From Pontibacter sp. E15-1 (GTDB taxonomy: Bacteria; Bacteroidota; Bacteroidia; Cytophagales; Hymenobacteraceae), in the NCBI RefSeq assembly GCF_022601975.1, contig NZ_JAKVIR010000035.1:1-61713 (forward strand): a stretch of DNA of 61,713 nucleotides, written 5' to 3'. The notes under the pieces were generated by a model that saw nothing but the letters and a program-made list of their open reading frames with translations, searched no databases and had not been told where the DNA came from. Below are positions 1 through 8,881 of this stretch, piece by piece. The stretch's first letter is position 1, and every line of letters starts with the position of its first letter. A program made the position numbers and the translations under genes.

Positions 1-120
1 TATTCCTTTAAGCTTGGTTGACACCGCTTTTGTTCATCTCATACCCCCTATAAAATTTATCGTAATATCATTTATTATAAAGAAATACACCCTGTACAAT
101 GCAGCAGCATTCATACCTTA

Positions 121-489
121 GTGATCGAACGGGGCATGCTGTTAAAGAATATCAAAACAGATCAGGAAGATATTCCTATCAATAACATGAAGTTTCTTCA
201 AGGAGATGTTCACAAGTTGATTTATGAGTTGTTAAGCATTAACAAAACTAAGCGTGTAAGGACGATTGACAGCTGGGATGAATGGAAGGAGAAGGGATAT
301 TTAAAGATTGCATATAAAGTAAACACAGGAATCCTTGCATTTGCTTTAATAGCTGTAATAGCCCATATAATATTTAAGGGGTTTGATTCAAGCCAACTGC
401 TCTTCATGCTGCTGTTAATTCTGCAGATGTTTCTCTACCAGTTACAGATGAAGGGAAAATTAAAAACAACTGGAGGTAACAAAGTTTAG
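121..489 (+). CDS. Hypothetical small membrane protein
   Basis: I do not recognise this 122-residue protein. The N-terminal two thirds are charged and probably cytoplasmic; two hydrophobic helices follow at about residues 70-85 and 92-107, ending in a short basic tail. The start shown is GTG; in-frame ATG codons at 136 and 187 are equally possible and would keep both helices. Base composition is clearly AT-richer than the genes beyond 1.2 kb, which suggests acquired DNA. It lies in the same direction as the next small gene, and a similar structured sequence follows both, as in gene cassettes. It is probably a real gene because the frame is open with a normal amino-acid mix, but no function can be assigned. 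Confidence 0.55.
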   Translation: MIERGMLLKNIKTDQEDIPINNMKFLQGDVHKLIYELLSINKTKRVRTIDSWDEWKEKGYLKIAYKVNTGILAFALIAVIAHIIFKGFDSSQLLFMLLLILQMFLYQLQMKGKLKTTGGNKV

Positions 490-540
490 CAGTACGGCTT
501 GCTAACGCTGCGCCATTCTGCTACACAAATACCGTTGGTA
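487..540 (+). repeat. attC-like structured repeat, copy 1
   Basis: Directly after the first small gene, TAGCAG (487-492) pairs with CTGCTA (518-523) around a GC-rich interior, and the unit ends in a CCGTTGG block. The 3' part (GCTACACAAATACCGTT) resembles the sequence at the same place after the next gene. Imperfect palindromes of about 55 bp ending in a GTT core are typical of integron-type cassette sites, but no integrase gene is in view, so this assignment is tentative. Confidence 0.35.
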
Positions 541-553
541 AAAATAGTAATTA

Positions 554-949
554 ATGATTCCCAAGAAGTTGTTAAAAGAAAAATGGTCCCTATTAGTACT
601 AATTATATGGGTGCTAATATACTCTTTCGTCTTACCTCATGTTGTAAATTTCGAGGAGATAATTAATAACATGGTTAACAAAGATAATTGTGAAGAAGAA
701 CAAAAATTACAAAGAGAGTTTATTAATGGCGTTGTCACAGACAAATTTGAGGACAGTAGAGGTATAAGGTACTTTAGATATTACAACGGACAGGACACTT
801 TATTGAGTCATTGGGCGCTTTTGAAGCCAACCTTTTATAACTACTTAGAGGTAGGAGATTCAGTAGTGAAAAAGGAAGGTAGCCTTATTTTCCAAATTAA
901 GAGAGGAAGCATAGATACCACACAGGTTATTGACTTTGAATGTAAATAA
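554..949 (+). CDS. Hypothetical membrane-anchored protein
   Basis: This 131-residue protein has one N-terminal hydrophobic segment (about residues 11-29) preceded by lysines, then a soluble part expected outside the cytoplasmic membrane. The soluble part looks beta-rich (stretches such as GVVTDKFEDS and SLIFQIKRGS), reminiscent of small exported orphan proteins common in Bacteroidetes cassette-like regions. I do not recognise a family. The ATG start at 554 places the anchor right at the N-terminus. Codon use is AT-rich like its upstream neighbour and unlike the genes downstream. The gene is followed by a second attC-like sequence. Confidence 0.6.
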   Translation: MIPKKLLKEKWSLLVLIIWVLIYSFVLPHVVNFEEIINNMVNKDNCEEEQKLQREFINGVVTDKFEDSRGIRYFRYYNGQDTLLSHWALLKPTFYNYLEVGDSVVKKEGSLIFQIKRGSIDTTQVIDFECK

Positions 950-1009
950 AAAAGGAATGTTAAGTGTCAAGAAACTTAAATCCTTAAATAAATCACTTTG
1001 ACCAACAAC

Positions 1010-1060
1010 ACCTAAACATTAGCTACGCCACAGACTTCGGCTGCACAAGTCCGTTAACTT
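1010..1060 (+). repeat. attC-like structured repeat, copy 2
   Basis: This segment runs from CTAAACATTAGC to CCGTTAACTT and contains GACTT/AAGTC arms (1033-1037 and 1047-1051). Its last part (GCTGCACAAGTCCGTT) parallels copy 1 (GCTACACAAATACCGTT), which lies at the equivalent place after the first small gene. The rest of the 950-1263 gap shows no gene, only AT-rich sequence and very short reading frames. Confidence 0.35.
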
Positions 1061-1263
1061 AAACCAAACATCCATACCATACTACCGTTCTTGTACCAAA
1101 CGAGGAAAAGTGTATGACAAACCACATTTATCCCTGCCTGTAGTTTGACGGACAAGCTCAGGAAGCCGCACCTTATGGTGCTTTCATGCAGATGAAAAAG
1201 TTCGCTCTCGAAAAGCTGAAACTGGCTTAAATGGCAATGAACGAGGAAGGCAATAGCCCCTCG

Positions 1264-2265
1264 CTACTGCCCAAAATTAATCTCCGTACTGTCGCCGATG
1301 TTGAGGCTGTGGCTGAAGCCCTTGAAAATGGCGTCGCTGCCGATGATGGAATCCTGCATCACGGCGTAGCGCAGCTCGGCATACGACCCGATAATGGAGT
1401 TGCTCAGAATACAGTTCTCGATGGTGGCGTTGTCGCCGATGGCCACGTTAGGACCGATAATGGAATTATAGATCGCGCAGTCGGTGCCGATGCTCACGGG
1501 TGGTATAATGATACAGCCTGGGTATGTGTTGCCTTTGTTCTGATCCTTAGATTTTTGCCGGTTCAACAGCGTGGCGTTTGCCTCCAGCAGCGTTTCTTTG
1601 CGGCCACAGTCAAACCAGTGGTCCACGCTCCAGGTCACCATCTTCTCCCCTCGCTTCACCATGTGCATCAGGGCATCGGTCAGTTGGTACTCGTCCTGGG
1701 TGCGGATGTCCTCTTCGATGATATAGCCGATAGACTCAATCAGTTTCTTCGGCTGCATTATTTTGTAGAGCCCTACCAGCGCGAAGTTAGATTTCGGGAT
1801 CTTGGGCTTCTCCACCAGTTTGGTGATAAACTCGTCGTTGCCCACCTCCGTCACGCCAAAAAGCGAGGGCTTGGCCACCTTCTTCACGCCCAGCACCGAG
1901 TAAGGCGCTTTGATGATCGCCTGCAGGTCCACGTCCACAATCGCGTCGCCGAGTATAATCAGCACGCTCTCCTCCTGCTCAAAGGTATGGCGGGCCACCC
2001 ACAGGGCATGGCCCAGTCCCTCACGCGGCTCCTGCACCACAAACTCGGCGTTTATCTGGGGGTACTTGGCGCGCACATAGCTTTCCACTTTCTCGCCGAG
2101 GTAGCCGATGATAAACACAAAATCCTGTATGCCCGCTTCCAGCAGTTTTTCGATGATGTGGCCAATAATCGTGTTATCGGCCACAGGCACCAGCGATTTA
2201 GGCTGCGTGTGCGTGTGTGGCCGGAGCCGTGAACCTACGCCTGCTACCGGGATGATTGCTTTCAT
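1264..2265 (-). CDS. Sugar-phosphate nucleotidyltransferase
   Basis: The protein (333 residues) transfers a nucleotide to a sugar 1-phosphate, making an NDP-sugar for cell-envelope glycans in the cytoplasm. The N-terminus carries the family signature GVGSRLRPHT followed by PKSLVPV, which binds the nucleotide; the middle contains the Rossmann-like nucleotidyltransferase fold (residues 1-240). The C-terminus (about 255-333) is a left-handed beta-helix of hexapeptide repeats (for example NSIIGPNVAIGDNATI), as in glucose-1-phosphate thymidylyl- and uridylyltransferases of the longer class. The exact sugar and nucleotide cannot be read from sequence. It stands alone, convergent with the AT-rich small genes. 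The 389-bp gap to lemA on its other side holds no gene that I can see. Confidence 0.88.
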   Translation of the reverse strand: MKAIIPVAGVGSRLRPHTHTQPKSLVPVADNTIIGHIIEKLLEAGIQDFVFIIGYLGEKVESYVRAKYPQINAEFVVQEPREGLGHALWVARHTFEQEESVLIILGDAIVDVDLQAIIKAPYSVLGVKKVAKPSLFGVTEVGNDEFITKLVEKPKIPKSNFALVGLYKIMQPKKLIESIGYIIEEDIRTQDEYQLTDALMHMVKRGEKMVTWSVDHWFDCGRKETLLEANATLLNRQKSKDQNKGNTYPGCIIIPPVSIGTDCAIYNSIIGPNVAIGDNATIENCILSNSIIGSYAELRYAVMQDSIIGSDAIFKGFSHSLNIGDSTEINFGQ

Positions 2266-2654
2266 ACACTTTACATTTATGGCAATATATCAAAAGATGT
2301 CTGTAACTTCAACAGCTGCCGCCATATGCCGGGCAGTCATTTGGTGGCCTCTTCGCACCGCAAACATCCACCCTGCCGTAGCTCGGAGCCTTGTGCCGCA
2401 CATTGCCTGCAGCAGCATCGATAAAGCAGGTATGGATTTGTTTTCATAACCACAGTTGCCGGACTTCAGATTCGTGGTATAGATAGTTTGCAGCCTAAAA
2501 GCTGAGTTTTATACATGCTCTTAACAGGAAACAGCGCGCAAATGTTAATTTCTGCCTGTTTTGCTGCGTTGCTTAACGTTGCTTTCTTAAATTCGTACTC
2601 ATATCGCCTGCATTAGCGGAGCGCAACGTATAAAAAACCATACAACCCCCACTT

Positions 2655-3233
2655 ATGAAAAGACTGTTTTTTTACCTGATCGGATTTGTAATACTGGCAT
2701 CGCAATCGTCGTGCGGCTATAACACGATGGTGCAGAAAGACGAGTCGGTAGAGACGGCCTGGGCCAATGTGCAGAACGCTTACCAGCGGCGCGCCGACCT
2801 GGTGCCCAACCTGGTGAACACCGTGAAGGGGGCCGCCAACTTTGAGCAGGAGACCCTGACTCAGGTGATTGAGGCCCGCGCCAAGGCAACCAGCGTCAAC
2901 ATCAGCGCCGACAACCTGACGCCAGAGAACATTCAGAAGTTTCAGGCGGCGCAGGGGCAGCTGTCCGGGGCCTTGTCGCGGCTGTTAGCCACCGTAGAGG
3001 CCTACCCCGAGCTGAAGGCAAACCAGAACTTCCTGGAGTTGCAGGCGCAGCTGGAGGGCACGGAAAACCGCATTGCGGTGGAACGGCGCAAGTTCAACGA
3101 GGCCGTGCAGGACTATAACACCACGGTCCGCTCCTTCCCCAATAACCTGATGGCCGGCATCTTCGGATTCGAGCGCAAAGGCCACTTCGAGGCAGAGGCC
3201 GGCGCACAGACCGCTCCTACTGTACAGTTTTAA
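2655..3233 (+). CDS. lemA: LemA family lipoprotein
   Basis: This 192-residue LemA-type protein is a membrane-attached helical coiled-coil protein of unsettled function. A signal sequence ends at Cys20 (SQSSC), consistent with a lipoprotein, followed by the LemA core with VETAWANVQNAYQRRADLVP and the conserved NLVNTVKGAA stretch. The C-terminus keeps the typical pattern of RRKFNEAVQDYN and FPNNLMAGIFGF. It is first in a three-gene run with two TPM-domain genes, an arrangement found in many bacteria. The gap to the second gene (76 bp) contains a perfect inverted repeat that could tune the relative expression of the genes. Confidence 0.92.
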   Translation: MKRLFFYLIGFVILASQSSCGYNTMVQKDESVETAWANVQNAYQRRADLVPNLVNTVKGAANFEQETLTQVIEARAKATSVNISADNLTPENIQKFQAAQGQLSGALSRLLATVEAYPELKANQNFLELQAQLEGTENRIAVERRKFNEAVQDYNTTVRSFPNNLMAGIFGFERKGHFEAEAGAQTAPTVQF

Positions 3234-3238
3234 ATTGT

Positions 3239-3290
3239 TGGTTGTTACTTGTTGATTATTTTGATAAACGCAGTCAACAAGTAACAACCA
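3239..3290. repeat. Perfect inverted repeat between lemA and TPM gene
   Basis: A 17-bp arm (3239-3255, TGGTTGTTACTTGTTGA) is exactly repeated in inverse at 3274-3290 around an 18-nt AT-rich loop. No T-run follows, so it is a poor terminator; an mRNA processing or stabilising hairpin, or a dispersed simple repeat, is more likely. Confidence 0.7.
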
Positions 3291-3309
3291 GCTATCAACA
3301 ATCAGATTT

Positions 3310-3747
3310 ATGCCCAAAGACACGATAACCCCAGCCGACGAGCAGCAGATTATGGCAGCCATTGCCGAAGCCGAGCAAAACACGTCGGGAGAGATACGGG
3401 TGCACGTAGAAACCAACTGTAGCGGCAACGTGCTGGACAGAGCCACCGAGGTGTTCGCGGACCTGCACATGCACAAGACCCAGCTGCGCAACGGCGTGCT
3501 GTTTTACGTGGCCATCGACGACCACCAGTTTGCCGTTTTGGGTGACGCTGGCATAAACGCTATCGTGCCCGAGCACTTCTGGGAGGACATTACCGCTGAA
3601 GTGGTCCGGCAGTTTAAGGAGAAGAAATACGCGGAGGGGCTGTCGAAAGGTATCCTGATGGCTGGCGAGCAACTAAAGTCCCACTTCCCTTACAACCCCA
3701 AAGGCGACATCAACGAACTGAGCGACGACATCTCGTTCGGCGACTAA
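3310..3747 (+). CDS. TPM domain protein, soluble
   Basis: The protein (145 residues) is a compact TPM (TLP18.3/Psb32/MOLO-1) domain without a signal peptide. Conserved landmarks include the SGEIRVHVE strand near residues 30-38, a RNGVLFYVAID strand and the FKEKKYAEGLSKGI helix that closes the domain. TPM domains have been tied to acid phosphatase activity in plants and to membrane-complex maintenance; the bacterial role is not established. It lies between lemA and a second, membrane-bound TPM gene, 9 bp upstream of the latter, so the two are surely co-transcribed. Confidence 0.88.
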   Translation: MPKDTITPADEQQIMAAIAEAEQNTSGEIRVHVETNCSGNVLDRATEVFADLHMHKTQLRNGVLFYVAIDDHQFAVLGDAGINAIVPEHFWEDITAEVVRQFKEKKYAEGLSKGILMAGEQLKSHFPYNPKGDINELSDDISFGD

Positions 3748-3756
3748 CCCATCCTT

Positions 3757-4530
3757 ATGAAGCACTTCCTAGTACACTACCTTTTTTTGCTGAGCTTCGC
3801 GGCGTTGGCACAGAGCAATGACTTCCCTCCCAGGCCCAACCCGCCACGGCTCGTAAACGACCTGGCCGACATGTTGAGCGCCCAGGAGGAACAGGCACTG
3901 GAGCAGAAGCTGGTCAATTACAACGATACCACTTCAACCCAGATCGTGATCATCACCGTTACCTCCATTGGCGACTACGATGCCAACCAATATGCCGCGG
4001 AACTGGGCGAGCGCTGGGGAGTCGGCACCAAAGACAACGACAACGGCCTGATTATACTGGTAGCCAAGAACGAGCGCCGTGTCGCAATCCAGACGGGGTA
4101 TGGTATGGAGGCCTACGTGCCGGACGCCATCGCCAAGCGGATCACGGAGAACACGCTTAAGCCCAACTTTAAGCAGGGCGCCTATTTCAAAGGGCTGAAC
4201 GAGGCCACAAACCTGATTATTGGCCTGGCCAGCGGCGCCTACCAGTCTGACCCAACCGCTGATACCGGCGACGGCGAGGGAGGGCCTTCCCTGATGTTCA
4301 TTGTGATTATCGTGATCATCGTACTTTTCATCATCTCCAGAAGAGGCGGTGGGGGTGGCCGCAAAGGCAACAGATACTCCCGAACGTTTGGCGGCCCTGT
4401 CATTGTACCCGGCGGTTTCGGCACTTTCCGCTCAGGCGGTGGTATGTTTGGCGGAGGCGGAGGCGGTGGAGGTTTTGGTGGCTTCGGCGGAGGCTCTTTC
4501 GGGGGCGGCGGAGCCAGCAGCAGCTGGTAG
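3757..4530 (+). CDS. TPM domain protein with glycine-rich tail (YgcG-like)
   Basis: This 257-residue protein begins with a cleavable signal peptide (hydrophobic to about residue 19, ALAQ), then carries a TPM domain with the hallmark LVNDLADMLSAQEE start and the DNDNGLIILVAKNERRVAIQ strand (about 30-160). A single membrane helix follows at about 176-195 (LMFIVIIVIIVLFIIS), then an arginine/glycine and finally almost pure glycine-serine-phenylalanine tail to the end. The layout (exported TPM domain, anchor, glycine-rich cytoplasmic tail) is that of the YgcG family. It is the last gene of the lemA run and is followed by a strong hairpin. Confidence 0.9.
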   Translation: MKHFLVHYLFLLSFAALAQSNDFPPRPNPPRLVNDLADMLSAQEEQALEQKLVNYNDTTSTQIVIITVTSIGDYDANQYAAELGERWGVGTKDNDNGLIILVAKNERRVAIQTGYGMEAYVPDAIAKRITENTLKPNFKQGAYFKGLNEATNLIIGLASGAYQSDPTADTGDGEGGPSLMFIVIIVIIVLFIISRRGGGGGRKGNRYSRTFGGPVIVPGGFGTFRSGGGMFGGGGGGGGFGGFGGGSFGGGGASSSW

Positions 4531-4590
4531 CCATACCCTACGGCGAGCCGGGAAGGCAGGCAGCACGCCTGAATTACTTTTGCAACGGAG

Positions 4591-4645
4591 CTATACACCA
4601 GAGGCGGCAGCATGGAAGGACCACGCTGCCGCCTCTGGTGTATAG
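4591..4645 (+). terminator. Perfect 20-bp hairpin after the lemA-TPM operon
   Basis: Arms 4591-4610 and 4626-4645 are exact inverse copies (CTATACACCAGAGGCGGCAG) around a 15-nt loop. It follows the TPM gene and precedes the kinase, so it probably ends the lemA operon transcript, although no long T-run follows. It also overlaps a GTG codon at 4638 that could wrongly be taken as the kinase start. Confidence 0.65.
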
Positions 4646-4769
4646 CTTCGGCAACTGCCTCTCAGCGACTGGCCCTGCGCATGGCCAGAACTTAAAGCCG
4701 ATCTGCAATCATTTCGGTTATTTTGGCGTTATAGGAACTTCGCAGCTTTTAAGGCACAGCACATTACGC

Positions 4770-7436
4770 ATGAGGATATTCGGAGATAGCATAAAATCGA
4801 AAGTGATCGTGGGCTTTTTACTGGCGCTGGGCATTGTGCTGGCCGCCATATACCTCACTTATACCAGCTTCACCAAACTGCTTGGCTCCGTCGACGTGCT
4901 CTCCAGGCCAAACAGCAAACTGGCCGAGATGCAGTATACGCTGGCCACGATCTCCACAGCGGAAAGCTCGATAAGGGCCTATACCCTGACCACGAAGCAG
5001 GAGCACTTTAAAGATTACCTCGATCACCTCGGCTCTATTGAGAACCAGATTGGCTCGCTGCGCCAGATGATGCAGGACAACCCCCAGGAAATAGCCCAGC
5101 TTGACTCGATTGCGACGCTGCTGGACGCCAAGCAAAAAAGCCTGGAGCAGTACGTGGCCCTGAAGAAAGAACAGCAAAGCCTCGACTACTCGGGCAAGGC
5201 CATGCGCCAGATTGCCTCCACCGTGCAGGAGCAGCCGTTGTCCACCACCATCAAGCAGCATACCACCACCACCATCTCCGACAGGCTTACCATCAACCCG
5301 GAAGAAACCGAAGAGGAGGAGGCCTCCCCGCAGGAAGAGGAATCCACAAAATACGAAGAGCCCAAGCGCGGTTTTCTGAACAAGCTGTTTTCCAAAAAAG
5401 AAAAGGAAGACCGCAAGACCGCGCCGCCGCCTAAAGTAATTGTGCCGCAGCTGAACGTGACCCAAGAGATCAAGATCGATACCAGCGCCACAGCCACCCG
5501 GGTAGCCCCGCTGGCCAAAGTGCGCCGCATCCTGCATAACGTGCAACGGGAGTCTGATGAGAAAAAAGAGCTGCTGCAAGCCAAGGAGCTCACCCTGCTG
5601 CAGCAAGACAAGCACATCATGGACCAGGTGCGCAGCATGATGTATGCCCTGGAGCGCAACGAGCAGGAGCAGATGCTGCAGAACTCGCGGCAGGCAAGGG
5701 CTGTGGCCAAGGAAACCTCCGGGGTGCTGCTGCTGATCGGCGTGCTGGGGCTGGGTGCCGGGCTGGCCTTTATACTGGTCATCCTCCGCGACCTTACCCG
5801 CAGCAACAACTACAAAGCCAAGCTGATAAAGGCACAGAAGGACGCCGTGCAGCTGGCCAATGCCAAAGAGGCCTTTGTGGCCAACATGAGCCACGAGATG
5901 CGCACGCCCCTCAACGTTATCCTGGGTTTCTCGCAGCAGTTGCGCCATACCCCGCTGCTGCCGCAGCAGCAGGAGCACCTGCAAGCCGTGAATGGGGCAG
6001 GCGAGCACTTGCTGCACATCGTTAACGACGTGCTGGACCTCTCCAAGATCGAAGTCGGCAAGCTCCACATCCACCATTCCGTATTTAGCCTGAAACAGCT
6101 GCTAAAGCAGGTAGAGCATGCCTTTGCGCTGAAAGCCTCAAGCAAGCGCATTCATTTCCTGACGCGCACCGACGAGCTTATACCGGATGTGCTGCAAGGG
6201 GATGCGCTGCGCCTGAAGCAGGTGCTGTTTAACCTCGTGGACAACGCCATCAAATTCACGCACGAAGGGCAGGTGCTCGTGAGCGTGCGGCTCAAAACGA
6301 TTCGGCGCACCAGGGCGGTGGTGAGTATTGCCGTGTCCGACACGGGCATCGGCATTTCAGAAGACCAGATACAGCATGTGTTCGGAGAGTTCAACCAGGC
6401 CGACGACTCCATCCTCCGGAAGTATGGCGGCACCGGGCTGGGCCTGTCCATCAGCAAGAAGCTGGTGGAGATGCAGGGAGGCACGCTAAACGTGCACAGC
6501 GAGCAGCATCAGGGCACAACCTTTACATTTGTGCTACCCCTGAAGGTGTCAAAGGAAGCCCTGCCTGTGCAGACCGACACCCTCACGCCGCAGTCCACGA
6601 CTTTCCAGAACTTTACGGCCCTTGTGATCGACGACGACGCCTATAGCCGCAAGCTATGTGAACTCATCCTGACACGCTGGGGAATGCATGTGCACTTGGC
6701 AAACGATGGGCAGGAAGCGATGGACCACGTGCTCCGCCAACGGTTCGACGTGGTACTGACGGATATTCAGCTGCCTGGCATGAGCGGCAAAACCGTTGCC
6801 CGGAACATCCGGAAACACGACAAGAACGTTCCGATCCTGGCCCTGACCGCAAACATTCTGAGCAACGAGGAGGACTTCTTCAAAAACACGGCTATCTCCG
6901 GCCACCTCCTGAAGCCTTTTACCGAGGAAGAACTGCACCAGATACTGGCGACTGCATTACCAGCCATACCCGCTGCCCAGCCTGTTGCCACATCTGCACA
7001 GGGTATAAAGCAACAGGCTATGAAGAAAGAGACACCGCAGCTGGCTGCCGCCGCCCCGCCCACAGGCAAACTATACGATTTGAGTGAGATGCGCCTTTTC
7101 ATTGGCCCGGACAACGAGACCCTGGCCGCAGTGCTGGAGGTGTTGGTGGCAGATCAGCGGCAAAACGTTCAGGAGTTGCAGGTTGAGGCCGCAGCGGGAA
7201 ACTGGGTAAAAGCGGGAGAGATAGCGCACAAGATGCTGACGACTTTTAAGCACCTGAATGCCCACACGATTACCCCGGACCTACTGGAGCTAGAGCAAGT
7301 GCTGCATACCGGCAAGGTGGTGCCCGAGCAGTTAGAGGCAGCGGCGGCGAGAACAGCGCAGGGTGTGCAGCAGGCGCTGACAGCTATACAGCAGGAACTG
7401 GAAGTGCTGAGACCTGTGCCGCAGGAGGCTAATTAA
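4770..7436 (+). CDS. Hybrid histidine kinase with REC and HPt domains
   Basis: The protein (888 residues from the ATG at 4770) is a membrane sensor kinase with a built-in phosphorelay. Order: TM1 (about 9-31), an extracytoplasmic helical region with an unusual acidic then lysine-rich insert (around 165-225), TM2 (about 315-340), HisKA with phospho-acceptor His375 in NMSHEMRTPLN, an ATPase domain with the N-box NLVDNAIKF, DTGIGI and GGTGLGLSI, a receiver with acceptor Asp665 (LTDIQLPGM) and LLKPF, and a C-terminal HPt with His820 (EIAHKML). I reject an upstream GTG (4638) because it lies inside a terminator stem. The gene converges on a sigma-54 response regulator, the stop codons overlapping, so the two are probably functional partners; the signal sensed is unknown. 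Confidence 0.93.
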   Translation: MRIFGDSIKSKVIVGFLLALGIVLAAIYLTYTSFTKLLGSVDVLSRPNSKLAEMQYTLATISTAESSIRAYTLTTKQEHFKDYLDHLGSIENQIGSLRQMMQDNPQEIAQLDSIATLLDAKQKSLEQYVALKKEQQSLDYSGKAMRQIASTVQEQPLSTTIKQHTTTTISDRLTINPEETEEEEASPQEEESTKYEEPKRGFLNKLFSKKEKEDRKTAPPPKVIVPQLNVTQEIKIDTSATATRVAPLAKVRRILHNVQRESDEKKELLQAKELTLLQQDKHIMDQVRSMMYALERNEQEQMLQNSRQARAVAKETSGVLLLIGVLGLGAGLAFILVILRDLTRSNNYKAKLIKAQKDAVQLANAKEAFVANMSHEMRTPLNVILGFSQQLRHTPLLPQQQEHLQAVNGAGEHLLHIVNDVLDLSKIEVGKLHIHHSVFSLKQLLKQVEHAFALKASSKRIHFLTRTDELIPDVLQGDALRLKQVLFNLVDNAIKFTHEGQVLVSVRLKTIRRTRAVVSIAVSDTGIGISEDQIQHVFGEFNQADDSILRKYGGTGLGLSISKKLVEMQGGTLNVHSEQHQGTTFTFVLPLKVSKEALPVQTDTLTPQSTTFQNFTALVIDDDAYSRKLCELILTRWGMHVHLANDGQEAMDHVLRQRFDVVLTDIQLPGMSGKTVARNIRKHDKNVPILALTANILSNEEDFFKNTAISGHLLKPFTEEELHQILATALPAIPAAQPVATSAQGIKQQAMKKETPQLAAAAPPTGKLYDLSEMRLFIGPDNETLAAVLEVLVADQRQNVQELQVEAAAGNWVKAGEIAHKMLTTFKHLNAHTITPDLLELEQVLHTGKVVPEQLEAAAARTAQGVQQALTAIQQELEVLRPVPQEAN

Positions 7437-8821
7437 GCGTCGATATCGTATAGTTTCAGCTTGTTGTAGAGGGTCTTGCGGTCAATGTTCAGCAGCCGCG
7501 CCGCCTTAGACTTGTTGTACTTCACACGCTCCAGCATTTGCAGGATCATTTCCCTCTCGTTGCGCTCATTGATGCTCTTGAGGTCTGTGCCGCCATACAT
7601 GGCCGTATTGTCTATGGGAGCCAATGGCGGGTTTTCTTTGGCAAATGCAGCAGCGGGAGCGTTGGATACTATTTCGACAGGGAACTCCTGCATCGTAATC
7701 AGCTCGCCCTTTGCCAACAGCACGGCGCGCTTTACCACGTTCTTCAGCTCGCGCAGGTTGCCCGGCCAACTGTAGTTGAGCAGCACTTCCTCTGCCTCCA
7801 TGCTAAAGCCGGCCACGCTTTTGTCCATCTCGCGGTTTGCCTGCTGCATAAAGTGTTTTGCAAACAAGGTCACATCGCCATCGCGCTCGCGTAGCGCCGG
7901 CACATTTATCTTAAACTCGTTGAGGCGATGGTATAAATCCTCCCGGAACTGCCCGTTGGCTACCGATTGTTGCAGGTCCTCGTTGGTGGCGGCCAGCACA
8001 CGCACATCCACGTCTGTGTCTGAGGTGCTGCCGATTTTGCGCACCTTGCGCTCCTGCAACGCCCGCAGCAGCTTTACCTGCACCTCGTAGGGCAGGTTCC
8101 CGATCTCGTCCAGGAAGATGGTGCCGCCCTCAGCGGCCTCGAACTGCCCCAGTGTGTCTTTCATGGCTCCCGTGAACGCCCCCTTAAGATAGCCGAAAAG
8201 CTCGCTCCCGGCCAGTTCCTTCGACAGCGCCCCACAGTCTATGGCCACAAAGGGCATATGCTGGCGCTTGCTGCGCTCATGGATCATGCGGGCCACATAC
8301 TCTTTGCCCGTTCCGCTCTCGCCTTCTATAATCACGGAGAGGTAGGTAGGGGCCACCAAAGAAATGAACTCTTCGATTTGGGCTGCTTCGCGGCTTTTGC
8401 CCATCACAAACTTCGGGCTATCCGGAACGCTTGCCGGTGCTGCCTCGTCGGTAGCCTCGGTTTTTTTGTGCAGGGCGTTCTGTATAACCAGCAGGGTCTC
8501 GTCCGGGATGATGGGTTTGGTGATGTACTCGAAAGCACCCATTTTAATGGCCCTGACCGCCGTGCGGATATCAGCATAATGGGTCATCAGGATAACGGGC
8601 ACATCTTCTGCGAGCACTTTGATTTGAGGCAGCAGCTCCAGGCCATCTTTGTCTGGAAGGCGGAAGTCTGTCAGCACCAGGTTAAAAGAAGACAACTTGA
8701 GCAGGCGCAGGCCATCGTTGGCTGTAAAAGCCGTTTCCACCTCATAATCCTTGCGCTGCAAAAATGCCTTCAGCATCATGCAGAAAGCAGGGTCGTCATC
8801 AATTAATAATATTTTAGGCAT
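7433..8821 (-). CDS. Sigma-54-dependent response regulator (NtrC family)
   Basis: This 462-residue regulator has three standard parts: a receiver with acceptor Asp52 (LVLTDFRLPD), an AAA+ ATPase with Walker A GESGTGKE (167-174), the sigma-54 contact loop GAFTGA (214-219) and Walker B GTIFLDEIGN, and a Fis-type DNA-binding helix-turn-helix at the end (NKSKAARLLNIDRKTLYNKL). All key residues are present, so it should open sigma-54 promoters on phosphorylation. Its stop codon overlaps that of the hybrid kinase on the other strand. The kinase's HPt domain is the likely phosphate donor, but this is inferred from position only. Confidence 0.95.
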   Translation of the reverse strand: MPKILLIDDDPAFCMMLKAFLQRKDYEVETAFTANDGLRLLKLSSFNLVLTDFRLPDKDGLELLPQIKVLAEDVPVILMTHYADIRTAVRAIKMGAFEYITKPIIPDETLLVIQNALHKKTEATDEAAPASVPDSPKFVMGKSREAAQIEEFISLVAPTYLSVIIEGESGTGKEYVARMIHERSKRQHMPFVAIDCGALSKELAGSELFGYLKGAFTGAMKDTLGQFEAAEGGTIFLDEIGNLPYEVQVKLLRALQERKVRKIGSTSDTDVDVRVLAATNEDLQQSVANGQFREDLYHRLNEFKINVPALRERDGDVTLFAKHFMQQANREMDKSVAGFSMEAEEVLLNYSWPGNLRELKNVVKRAVLLAKGELITMQEFPVEIVSNAPAAAFAKENPPLAPIDNTAMYGGTDLKSINERNEREMILQMLERVKYNKSKAARLLNIDRKTLYNKLKLYDIDA

Positions 8822-8881
8822 AAATTCGTGTAACTAAAGTGCACGTGAATTACGTATGGGCACGAAGCAATTAAATAACGA

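Noticed and set aside
1231..2232. Long plus-strand reading frame of 333 codons
   Set aside because: It is the antisense shadow of the nucleotidyltransferase; its protein is rich in His/Val/Leu with no family motifs.
4638..4769. Upstream GTG extension of the hybrid kinase
   Set aside because: The codon lies in the right arm of a perfect hairpin and the added 44 residues resemble no sensor N-terminus; ATG 4770 precedes TM1 directly.
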